Of a stretch of 64,000 nucleotides of DNA, positions 39,424-47,505 are shown one piece after another. Under the pieces are notes generated by a model, which was not told the DNA's origin, made no database searches, and saw only the letters and a program-made list of their open reading frames with translations. Location of the stretch: NCBI RefSeq assembly GCF_019431045.1, contig NZ_JAHXPT010000003.1, forward strand, positions 186,001 through 250,000. Direction: 5' to 3'. The DNA comes from Clostridium weizhouense. GTDB lineage: Bacteria; Bacillota; Clostridia; Clostridiales; Clostridiaceae. Each line of letters begins with the position of its first letter. Positions within the stretch are counted from its first letter, which is position 1. Position numbers and translations under genes: made by a program.

Positions 39424-39843
39424 TTATATTATACCTTGTTCTTTTAAATATACTGCATATTCTCTATCAGATATCATAATATGAGTACTAATCCATTGAG
39501 ATAAAAAATCTATAATTTCTAATATAACTTTTCTTTGATTATCATCTATATCTTCTCTAGAAGCTACTTGATCTATTTTATATACATAAAATGAATGTTC
39601 TTCTTCTTGACTATGGATATGTTTATAATCATATTTCTTTAACATTTCTTCTTCATATTCAAAATGATATTTTGTATATTCTAAAAGCTCATCAATTATT
39701 GTTAATATTTCATCATATCTGTCATAACCATCATCTATTACAGCAATTTCATAAGCTTTTTTTCCTATATCCATAAGCCTTCTATGTTGCTTATCAATTT
39801 CGTCAATGTTTAGTTTATATCTTTCTTTCCATTCAAATGCCAT
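39424..39843 (-). CDS. Bacteriohemerythrin, 139 aa
   Basis: Non-heme di-iron O2-binding protein. The iron ligands are in order: His in EIDKQH (residue 20), His and Glu in YHFEYEEEM, the paired His in HSQEEEHSF, and His/Asp in THIMISDREY. A single domain of normal length. It could supply or sense oxygen in an anaerobe. The adjacent chemoreceptor lacks a hemerythrin domain, so a link is possible but not shown. GGAGG precedes the ATG. Confidence 0.92.
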   Translation of the reverse strand: MAFEWKERYKLNIDEIDKQHRRLMDIGKKAYEIAVIDDGYDRYDEILTIIDELLEYTKYHFEYEEEMLKKYDYKHIHSQEEEHSFYVYKIDQVASREDIDDNQRKVILEIIDFLSQWISTHIMISDREYAVYLKEQGII

Positions 39844-40059
39844 TTTAAATCCTCCTTTAATTAAAATTATTTTTTATCAGTATTACATATATATTTATCG
39901 TATATATTATAAATATATTAATACATTTTAAATAAATATTAACAAAAAAGGTGCATAAAAACAAGTTAAGTTATTTATACTAATTTTAAAAATTAAAAGT
40001 ATTATATACTAAACCATTGATAGTTCTAAGTTAAATGAAATTATTAATTAAATTAGTTA

Positions 40060-40662
40060 CTATAATTCATCCAAAAAATTTTTTAATATACCTGCTGTAA
40101 TTCCCCAAATAACATAATCTTTATATTTATAAAATAAATATCTATAAGGTCCTTCTTTAAATTTATAATTTTCTCCATTTACAATTAAATCATAAGGAAA
40201 ATCATCTTCCCTTTTAACAATTAGCTTTCCAACAGCTTCTAATGGTTTGTGGTTTAATAAATAATCAACTGGAACATAAAAAACATGATCAACTTCACTT
40301 TTATTTATCTTTATATTCTTTATATCTTTTATTATTGATAAAAAGGGGTGAATTATCATACCATCATATCTAACTACTGTATCCAATTCATTTATTATTT
40401 CAATATCTTTTATACCTAATTCCTCATAAGTTTCTCTTAATGCTGCCTGTTTTGGAGTTTCTTTAAAATCTATCTTTCCACCTGGAAAGCATATATCTCC
40501 AGGTTGACTATTTAATTTTTTTGCTCTTACTTCAAATAAAACATAGAGTTTGTTATTTAACTGTATTAAAGGGACTATGATTGAAGCACGCTTTGCTTGT
40601 TTCCATCCATTTATATAAGGTTTTGTTCCTTTTATTTTATTTTTAATATCACTTAAATTCAT
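40060..40662 (-). CDS. Nudix hydrolase, CoA pyrophosphatase-like
   Basis: A 200-aa Nudix hydrolase with the full box GGKIDFKETPKQAALRETYEE (G-x5-E-x7-REUxEExGU) starting about residue 61. The preceding segment LNSQPGDICFPGG resembles the UPF0035 motif of CoA pyrophosphatases of the NudL/PCD1 type, suggesting hydrolysis of CoA to 3',5'-ADP and phosphopantetheine. Specificity is inferred from the motif. Monocistronic. Confidence 0.85.
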   Translation of the reverse strand: MNLSDIKNKIKGTKPYINGWKQAKRASIIVPLIQLNNKLYVLFEVRAKKLNSQPGDICFPGGKIDFKETPKQAALRETYEELGIKDIEIINELDTVVRYDGMIIHPFLSIIKDIKNIKINKSEVDHVFYVPVDYLLNHKPLEAVGKLIVKREDDFPYDLIVNGENYKFKEGPYRYLFYKYKDYVIWGITAGILKNFLDEL

Positions 40663-40841
40663 ATGCTTTTATCTCACTTTAATTAAATTAATATTTCTTT
40701 TAGTTGATTATATATTTAGTTTAATTATATTATTAAAAAATCATCAATATCATTATAAAGTTATAAATTTCTTATACATCTAACATTTCTAATCTATAAG
40801 ATGAAAATAGCAAGAAAAACTCATTTATTCTATTTATAATT

Positions 40842-40891
40842 AAACTAAACTCTATTTTAGTATATTATACTATAAAAATAGAGTTTAGTTT
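40842..40891 (-). terminator. Intrinsic terminator after the L,D-transpeptidase gene
   Basis: AAACTAAACTCTATTTT pairs with AAAATAGAGTTTAGTTT, further extended by TAGTATA/TATACTA, ending at the gene's last codon region on the minus strand. Confidence 0.75.
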
Positions 40892-41377
40892 TTAACTTAT
40901 TACAACCGTAGTATCTCTAGGAATATTATCCCATATCCATTTAGCATTTATTTTTGCTAACCTTATACATCCATCAGATAATGCCATTCCAAGTCTGCCA
41001 TCCCTAACAGAACCATCCAGATTATATATTATTGAATGAAATAAATAATTTCCTTTAAATTGTGTATAATACCAACATTTATACCCCTTATTTACTCCAA
41101 AATATAATCCTTTTATTCCAGTCGTAAACTTTCCCTTAGGAGTAGGTGTTGAAATTTTTCCTATTGTGCAAAGATAACTTTTTAATGATTTCCAGTTGTT
41201 TTTACTGCCACTAAAAATATTAACTTTAAAATTTTTAAGATCAACCCATATAAGATATTTAGTTTTGCTCGAAAAATTCTTAGAATTTACGTAATTTTTA
41301 GCATTAGTATTATAATCAGTTTTATTTTGTCGTGTATTATCAAACTTATTTTTGAATAATTTTTTTAGAAATTTCAT
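40892..41377 (-). CDS. L,D-transpeptidase (YkuD domain)
   Basis: Cell-wall cross-linking enzyme family. The YkuD domain covers about residues 40-161, with the catalytic motif HSIIYN ... SDGCIRLA, Cys being the nucleophile and the HxnSxGC(I)R pattern intact. The N-terminus is very basic (KKLFKNKF) but I see no hydrophobic signal segment, which is odd for an enzyme acting outside the membrane. A missed upstream start is not evident. Monocistronic, with a terminator overlapping its 3' end. Confidence 0.85.
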   Translation of the reverse strand: MKFLKKLFKNKFDNTRQNKTDYNTNAKNYVNSKNFSSKTKYLIWVDLKNFKVNIFSGSKNNWKSLKSYLCTIGKISTPTPKGKFTTGIKGLYFGVNKGYKCWYYTQFKGNYLFHSIIYNLDGSVRDGRLGMALSDGCIRLAKINAKWIWDNIPRDTTVVIS

Positions 41378-41482
41378 ACATATACAACTTTAAAATAATT
41401 AATATCAAAATTAATATATGAAAATCTTTTGATATTTGACTCTTACTTAATAAGAATTAAAAGTTTTATTTCAAAATATAAT

Positions 41483-42262
41483 TTAATTATTTTTATTTAA
41501 TTCCCTTTCTTCTTTCTTTTTTCTTTTTATATAATTTTTAGTTATTTTAGACGTATATACTTTTAGTTTAAGACATTTTGATATTTTTATTTCATAAGCT
41601 TTATTTTTAATATTTTCTTTTAAATCTTTTATTGTGTAACATTCATTTTTAAAGCAAGTTTTTACAGTTCCAAGTTGAACTGGGTAATGACTATCACTTC
41701 CAGTTACATATGGTATATTAAGAGTTTTAGATAATTCGTTTACTTCTCTTTCAACTATATCCAAACCTCTTTTATATATATCTTTTGTATTCAAATCTAA
41801 AGCATCTAGTCTTTTTAATAGTTTCTCTGGTTGAAGATATAATTTATGATTTTCTCTATAAGGATGGCTACCAATCATTAAACAATTATACTTTTCTCCC
41901 AAATCTAACAACTTCTCAAAAAAAATAAAATTATCTTTTTTTATATTAGGTTCTAATTCTTCTCTGATTTTTAATATAGATTCTCTATTCCCACTTACAA
42001 TAACGTGTCCACCATATCGTATATCTACTTCCATTCCTATAAATATTGAAAAACCATTTACTATATATCTGTCCCCTTGATAAATATAATTATCTTTTAG
42101 ATAGGAATAAGCAGATTTTAAGTCAACTGCATTAAAATGTTCACATAAAATAAATCCATCTAATCCATTTTCTTTTGCATATTCTATACCTTGCAAAAAT
42201 AATTCTGGATCAAACTTTAATTTTTTACTTAGTATTCCATGTACATGAAAATCAATATTCAT
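41483..42262 (-). CDS. PHP-domain phosphoesterase-like protein, 259 aa
   Basis: A PHP-fold protein likely binding a metal cluster for phosphoester hydrolysis. HxH is at the start (DFHVHG), then LCEHFNA, IGSHPYREN and the late TGSDSHYP motif. The Lys-rich tail is low complexity. It matches the TrpH/YciV-like or PHP-associated group; a DNA- or nucleotide-targeted activity is guesswork. I start at ATG 42262, since AGGAGG lies 7 nt upstream. It is in line with the glycosylase and DUF488 genes. Confidence 0.82.
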   Translation of the reverse strand: MNIDFHVHGILSKKLKFDPELFLQGIEYAKENGLDGFILCEHFNAVDLKSAYSYLKDNYIYQGDRYIVNGFSIFIGMEVDIRYGGHVIVSGNRESILKIREELEPNIKKDNFIFFEKLLDLGEKYNCLMIGSHPYRENHKLYLQPEKLLKRLDALDLNTKDIYKRGLDIVEREVNELSKTLNIPYVTGSDSHYPVQLGTVKTCFKNECYTIKDLKENIKNKAYEIKISKCLKLKVYTSKITKNYIKRKKKEERELNKNN

Positions 42263-42341
42263 ATTTCCTCCTAAATTATTATCCATTTAATTCATACTAT
42301 TCTCATGCACTTATAAAATTCCGATAAATTAACAATATATT

Positions 42342-42830
42342 TTAAGATTCGTTTATAGTTTTAATTATTTTCCACTGTTCTAGTTTTTTTTCAAAAGAAA
42401 TTGCATGTGCAGGACTCGTAGAACATAATTTATGAAAACTTACTCCTTCAAAACAGAATCCTACTTTCTTTTTAAAACTATCATAAGCCTTAGAACCATT
42501 AAAGAACACATGTTCTATGTTGGGAAATTCTTTAAATAAAGCATTAAAATCATTTATTTCTTCAAATTTAATATCTGAATCTAAACTTCCTTTTCTCTCA
42601 CAAGTATGTAGTACATCCCATAAGCCTATATTATGTCTTTTTAAAAATGATTTTTTATATTCATAATCTTCATTATAATCCTCATTAAATAAAGTGTATA
42701 ATATTCTCCAAAATACATTTCTAGGATGAGCATAATATTGCTGTCTATTAAGTGATTCAACACCTGGCATAGAACCTAGAATTAGTATTTTACTATTCTT
42801 ATCTATTAAATAAGGAAATGATTTTATCAT
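42342..42830 (-). CDS. DNA-deoxyinosine glycosylase-like (UDG superfamily)
   Basis: Base-excision repair enzyme of the uracil-DNA-glycosylase superfamily, hypoxanthine-DNA glycosylase type, 162 aa. The active-site segment is ILGSMPGVESLNRQQYYAHPRNVFWRI (described as residues 15-41), with GLWDVL and the late STSPAHA motif. It probably removes deaminated adenine. A sequence GAACACATGTTC at 42504-42515 within the gene perfectly fits the LexA dyad but is inside the reading frame. It lies 35 nt after the DUF488 gene. Confidence 0.82.
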   Translation of the reverse strand: MIKSFPYLIDKNSKILILGSMPGVESLNRQQYYAHPRNVFWRILYTLFNEDYNEDYEYKKSFLKRHNIGLWDVLHTCERKGSLDSDIKFEEINDFNALFKEFPNIEHVFFNGSKAYDSFKKKVGFCFEGVSFHKLCSTSPAHAISFEKKLEQWKIIKTINES

Positions 42831-42865
42831 ACTTTTTATCTCTCCTTTCTAAAAAGTAATATATT

Positions 42866-43480
42866 TTATTTAATTTTCTCTATTCTATAACCTATTTCTC
42901 GATTAGCTAATCTATAACCCTCTTCTATCATTTCTTGTTCATTAATATTATTTCCAAGTAAACTATCTATAGTAATTTGTGCTCTATCATAAAAATACTT
43001 ATTCAAGAGTTTTTCTTCTATATCATCTTGATTTGCAATAGAATAATTATCTAATATATGTTTTACATTAAAACCATTATCTATTAATGATTTTCCAACA
43101 AGTATGCTTCTATGACATCTTATAGGGTCTTGCATTGCTCCTAGCAACGCTATTTTGTATCCTTTTTCACAACCTTTTTTTAATCTTTCAATTCCTTTTA
43201 AAAAATCAGGTTCTTCTATAACTTTCTTAAAATCAGCGTATCCTTCCTTATTATAAGATGTTTTGATGATTCTATTTGCTGCAAACTCTTTAGCCATATA
43301 AATATATGTAAATCCTTTATCGGTTAAAGTTCTCTTTATTATCTCTTTATTAAATTGAACATTATATTTAGAATAGGGAATCCCTCTAATATCAACAACA
43401 CAGTTAATATTATAATGTCTTAACATGTCAATCAACTTCTCTACAGAATAATTAGAGTGACCTATAGTATATATATCCAT
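42866..43480 (-). CDS. DUF488-family protein, 204 aa
   Basis: Member of DUF488, function unknown. Typical segments are YTIGHSNYSVEKL at the start, VVDIRGIPYSKYNVQFN, and LLGAMQDPIRCHRSILVG near residue 115, whose Cys-His pair is conserved in the family. I start at ATG 43480 with AGGAGG 7 nt upstream. The order DUF488, deoxyinosine-glycosylase-like, PHP on the minus strand, with short gaps, suggests a small operon; a DNA repair link is inference. Confidence 0.82.
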   Translation of the reverse strand: MDIYTIGHSNYSVEKLIDMLRHYNINCVVDIRGIPYSKYNVQFNKEIIKRTLTDKGFTYIYMAKEFAANRIIKTSYNKEGYADFKKVIEEPDFLKGIERLKKGCEKGYKIALLGAMQDPIRCHRSILVGKSLIDNGFNVKHILDNYSIANQDDIEEKLLNKYFYDRAQITIDSLLGNNINEQEMIEEGYRLANREIGYRIEKIK

Positions 43481-43584
43481 GTAACTCCTCCTATTCATTT
43501 AGCTATATTAATTTTTTATATAAGAGCATAATTTATATGTTATTATACTTTAACATTTTTATATTATTTATTATATACAATAAA

Positions 43585-43626
43585 AAAATAAAGTAGTTAG
43601 TAAAATTTTACTAATTACTTTATTTT
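43585..43626 (-). terminator. Intrinsic terminator after the 485-aa hydrolase gene
   Basis: A nearly perfect palindrome AAAATAAAGTA.TTAGTAAAA / TTTTACTAA.TACTTTATTTT just beyond the stop. Confidence 0.8.
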
Positions 43627-43655
43627 ATCAAATAATTATTTTTTATAAAAATATT

Positions 43656-45113
43656 TTAATATCCTTTATTTTTAAGTTCCGATACAATTTCTATGTATTT
43701 TTCTATAACATCAAATCCTTTATAATCATCTCTTCTTAAATCTATAATATCTCCATGAGAAATTCCTCGTCTATATTTGTTTTTTAATATTCCTTTGAAT
43801 TCTCCCCATTTAGCAGAATCAACTGCGACTAGTCCATCATTAGCACCTTCTGTTAATTTTACTAAAATGTAAGGAATTGCTACAACATAATCACTAAATA
43901 TATTTCTTATTACAGTTGCATAACTTTGATAATAAACCTGTGATACATCTTTTACTTCCTCATTAAATATTCTACTATGATTAGTTGAAAATTGTCTACT
44001 TGCTGTATAAAAGTCAGGATTTTTATCTCCTAACATTCTATAATATCTATCAAATAATTTTGCAATAATCTTATAAATTTTATCGGGTATCTTACAAGCA
44101 ATATCAACAAATTTACATCCTCTATGTGGTGATGAAATCATTGTCAACGATGCAACATAATCTCCCATTTCTAATTTACTAATCATATAACGTGCATCTA
44201 AGCCACCCTTTGAATGTGCAATGATATTTACTTTTTCAGCTCCTGTTTCTTTTAAGACATCAAAAATTTTACTTTTAATATTCTGCGCATTATAAGCAAC
44301 TGTTCCCCATGCCTCTTGATTACCATAATAAATTGTTGCACCATTACGAATTAATTCTTTAGGTATTCTTCCCCAATAATTAATATATTTTAAATCTCTA
44401 AACCCAACACCGTGTACTAATATAATGGGATATTTTGTTTTACATATTTGTGAATCAATACGAGCGTCATTTTTAATTACTTTATAGCATTCATGATCAT
44501 ATTCTATTTTTGCAATATGACATATATAAAGTATTATAAAAATATTTATAATTGGAACAAAAACCAAAAAAGCTATTACAAATCTTTTTAATACCTTTAA
44601 TCTTCTTGAAGTACATAAAACTTTCAAAATTCCATTTATAAATAACGTAATAATATTTAAGCCTGTAATAATAGTATCTATTATAAAAATATTATTAGGA
44701 ATATTTATGTCTTTTATTTCCTTAAAGGCAATTATGTATATTATAGTTTGAATAAACCCTATATATAATCCATAAAAAACAAGACTTCTTCCACTTAACA
44801 TTATTCTTAGTCTAATACTTATGTCTTTTCTTTTATAATTAGTAATTATGTTTAATTTTAGCCAAATATAAAAAATAAAAAAAATTATCTCAATTAAAAT
44901 AATCCATTTACATATAAATTTATCTTGTCCAAATTTAGTACGTTCACTAAAAATATATCCTAAAAAAACAATATGTGGTGCAAAAATTAAATATATTATT
45001 ATTAAATATTTATGTAACAAATATATTTTTTTGATAAGATCTAAGAATATGATGCTAAGTATTATTGTCGTTATAATAAGAGTTATTATAAATCCTGTCA
45101 TTATTTCAATCAA
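43656..45113 (-). CDS. Membrane-anchored alpha/beta hydrolase (lipase-like), 485 aa
   Basis: The N-terminal half (about 1-215) has six or so hydrophobic segments, an unusual membrane domain. The C-terminal half is a lipase fold, beginning PIILVHGVGFRD (oxyanion region), with the nucleophile in IAHSKGGLDARYM (AHSKGG) and SPHRGCKF. Likely Asp/His of the triad are DYVVAIPY-adjacent and ISHGDIID. It resembles clostridial triacylglycerol lipases fused to a membrane domain. The substrate is unknown. Confidence 0.78.
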   Translation of the reverse strand: MIEIMTGFIITLIITTIILSIIFLDLIKKIYLLHKYLIIIYLIFAPHIVFLGYIFSERTKFGQDKFICKWIILIEIIFFIFYIWLKLNIITNYKRKDISIRLRIMLSGRSLVFYGLYIGFIQTIIYIIAFKEIKDINIPNNIFIIDTIITGLNIITLFINGILKVLCTSRRLKVLKRFVIAFLVFVPIINIFIILYICHIAKIEYDHECYKVIKNDARIDSQICKTKYPIILVHGVGFRDLKYINYWGRIPKELIRNGATIYYGNQEAWGTVAYNAQNIKSKIFDVLKETGAEKVNIIAHSKGGLDARYMISKLEMGDYVASLTMISSPHRGCKFVDIACKIPDKIYKIIAKLFDRYYRMLGDKNPDFYTASRQFSTNHSRIFNEEVKDVSQVYYQSYATVIRNIFSDYVVAIPYILVKLTEGANDGLVAVDSAKWGEFKGILKNKYRRGISHGDIIDLRRDDYKGFDVIEKYIEIVSELKNKGY

Positions 45114-45327
45114 TCCTTTTATTCTTTAGTTATTAAAAAATAGAAAATCTACTTTAATTAAATATAGTATTTTAATTATTACATTCCATACAAACATATC
45201 CTATTATAACATATTATTCTATATTAAATCTTCCTCTTTATATAAGTTTAGTATCTTTTTGATCTACATAAATATAATGCACTTTTATATCTATTAATTA
45301 CTTTTGAGTTTTTACATTACTATTTTC

Positions 45328-45388
45328 AATAGACATTAAAAAAAGAACCTATTAAAATAGTCTTTTTTAATGTCTATTTCATAGGTTC
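45328..45388 (-). terminator. Terminator with competing stem, after the beta-amylase gene
   Basis: On the minus strand GAACCTAT (from 45388) pairs with ATAGGTTC (45352-45345) and is followed by seven T: an intrinsic terminator. A second stem, AATAGACATTAAAAAA (45328-45343) with TTTTTTAATGTCTATT (45363-45378), is a perfect 16 bp and would absorb the T-run. Confidence 0.7.
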
Positions 45389-45414
45389 AATTTTAGTTAT
45401 TTTTTATTCTATTA

Positions 45415-47070
45415 TTAATTATTCCAGCTCCAGTTATAATTTCCACCATCTTCTGGAACAGTATATGAATGATTATCTCCACTCTCCCAAGTTACATTTC
45501 CACTTTTATCTTTCTTTATTGCTTTAAATTCATAATTTTGTCCTTCTCCAAGATATACAGTTACTGTAGCTTTTCCATCTTTACAAGTGAATTCTGAAGG
45601 ATATAATCCTGTAGTCCAGTTAGCCATTTCCCAATTACTACCTGTTAAATATAATTTTTCTCCATTATTTAAATTAACATTATCTATTGTAAAAGTTACT
45701 GGTACTGGTTTTCTTACTAAAGTATCTATAAAAGGTTCAAAATCTGAAGTAAATTTTCCATTATCTGATAAAATATGATTTATTCTTAAAAGTGTAAATC
45801 CTGAAAGATCATAATTAAATAATGCTTCAGCTGAATTTTGATATCCTTGATTATTGTTTACAATAGCTAATGCATTTTCACCACACATTGTTATACCTTT
45901 AGATTTTGCAAGATTTGCAATCTCTATAACAAGACTTTTTGGTGCTGAATAATAATTATCCTTATAAGCATCTGAATCATTCATTTCAAGACATGTAAAA
46001 GTCAAATCTAAGTCTGATTTTTTAAATTGATCAAGTAAATCACTATAATTGTAAAGACCTGCACAATACTCTGCTGCATGTGGCATTGTAGGGCTATTCA
46101 TTAACCAGTGTATACCTGCCATTTTGGCTCCAATTCTAACATTAAAAACTGAATCAAAATTTTCATGTGCTAAAGATCCTATTTTAGCTAAATGTTTTTC
46201 AAGAGTTTCTTGATACCAAGTTAAAAAATCGTTTCCATAAGTTGTTTTATAACCATTTATAAAGAAATTATCACCATCAGTTGGAGGTTGTATTTGTGTA
46301 AAATCTGTTAAATTTGTTCCCCATGCAGTATTAACTTCAGAAATACTATTATATTTATTTTGCATAGCATCTTGGAAATCCTTTACAGCAGCTTCACTAT
46401 AACAATATAATTGTCCACGTTCAGGATAAGTCCAACCTGCTATATTGCTATTGTAAGAAGGATATCTTAATTCACCTGAAGGACCAGCTGAAAGATAAAT
46501 CTTAGCTATAATATCCTTATAGTCACTGAAATTTTCTGCAAATGAAGCATAAAGTTCATCATATTGTTGTTCAATACCTGACCACCAAGGGCTAAGATAT
46601 TCATCAATATATTGTCCTTCTTCATTTTTAAATTGCATATTTTCTTTACTATCCTTTGTCCATAACCAGCTTGGTAATGAAACTGTTGTTTCCCCATTTC
46701 CAACGTTTCCACCACATTGATGAGTTGATAAAATAGGAACCCATTTTAATCCAGAAGAACGAACAACATCAGCATACTTTTTATAATAACTCCAATCAAA
46801 CTGATTATCTCCATTTTTTTCTACAGATCCCCACCAAATATCAGTTGTAATTGCATATACACCATTATTTTTAAGAGTTATTAATTTTTCTTTAAATGTG
46901 TTCCATTCATTATCTTTTATATCTTCAAGTGGAGCCATAACATAAGTTTTATAATCCTTTTTTATAGTTGACGCAAAAGTTGTAATGCTAGAAGATAGCA
47001 TTATAGCAAAAGTTAATATTAACGATAATGCAACTTTTGCATATTTCTTAAATAAATTATTATATTTCAT
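45415..47070 (-). CDS. Secreted beta-amylase (GH14) with starch-binding module
   Basis: Exo-acting enzyme releasing maltose from starch. Signal peptide about residues 1-33 (cut near TFAS). The GH14 domain (about 36-440) has HQCGGNVGN at 117-125, general acid Glu200 in GPSGELRYPSY and general base Glu398 in CGENAL. A CBM20-like starch-binding module (about 450-551, LYLTGSNWEMANW ... NYNWSW) follows. The flexible-loop Asp that normally follows NVG is Asn125 here. Two LacI/CcpA-type operator-like sites lie upstream. Confidence 0.93.
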   Translation of the reverse strand: MKYNNLFKKYAKVALSLILTFAIMLSSSITTFASTIKKDYKTYVMAPLEDIKDNEWNTFKEKLITLKNNGVYAITTDIWWGSVEKNGDNQFDWSYYKKYADVVRSSGLKWVPILSTHQCGGNVGNGETTVSLPSWLWTKDSKENMQFKNEEGQYIDEYLSPWWSGIEQQYDELYASFAENFSDYKDIIAKIYLSAGPSGELRYPSYNSNIAGWTYPERGQLYCYSEAAVKDFQDAMQNKYNSISEVNTAWGTNLTDFTQIQPPTDGDNFFINGYKTTYGNDFLTWYQETLEKHLAKIGSLAHENFDSVFNVRIGAKMAGIHWLMNSPTMPHAAEYCAGLYNYSDLLDQFKKSDLDLTFTCLEMNDSDAYKDNYYSAPKSLVIEIANLAKSKGITMCGENALAIVNNNQGYQNSAEALFNYDLSGFTLLRINHILSDNGKFTSDFEPFIDTLVRKPVPVTFTIDNVNLNNGEKLYLTGSNWEMANWTTGLYPSEFTCKDGKATVTVYLGEGQNYEFKAIKKDKSGNVTWESGDNHSYTVPEDGGNYNWSWNN

Positions 47071-47227
47071 AATTTTTATCCCCCTTATTTCTCTTATTAT
47101 AGTTAAAAAATATATTTATTAATACTAATTAATATAAAATCACCCCTTTGTATAGTTTTAATTGTATTAATTACTTTCTATGATTTAATTTTTTAGTAGA
47201 TTGTTTATTTAAATTTTCAATACTTGA

Positions 47228-47241
47228 CGCAATCGTTTGCA
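47228..47241 (-). promoter_or_regulatory. Candidate LacI/CcpA-family operator 1 (cre-like)
   Basis: The minus strand reads TGCAAACGATTGCG, matching the cre pattern TGNAANCGNTTNC and a strong dyad. It lies about 160 bp before the beta-amylase start. Confidence 0.6.
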
Positions 47242-47270
47242 TTAAATTCAAAAAAATAATACTTATTTTT

Positions 47271-47284
47271 AAAAAACGATTACA
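47271..47284 (-). promoter_or_regulatory. Candidate LacI/CcpA-family operator 2 (cre-like)
   Basis: The minus strand reads TGTAATCGTTTTTT, matching TGNAANCGNTT of the cre consensus with a degenerate right end. It is 43 bp from the first site (start to start). Confidence 0.5.
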
Positions 47285-47505
47285 TTTAAACCAAAAACAA
47301 ATTTAAATAATTTTATAATCCATAATAATACTATAATGTATTTTTTGAATATCAATACCACTATTTTACTTAAATTAATAATATATTAAAATATATTATT
47401 TTTCAAGACAAAATATAAAATTTTTTCAAAAAATTTCTTAACTAAATATTTTTGAAAAAATAATATTTAGTTAAGAATATAAATACAGTTTTAAATTTAA
47501 TTTCT

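Larger units (their letters stand above)
47071..47505. other. Intergenic region with beta-amylase control sites
   Basis: About 435 bases between the FliB-like gene and beta-amylase. Two operator-like dyads (47228-47241 and 47271-47284) lie upstream of the amylase start on the minus strand. The rest is AT-rich. No gene was seen. Confidence 0.5.
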
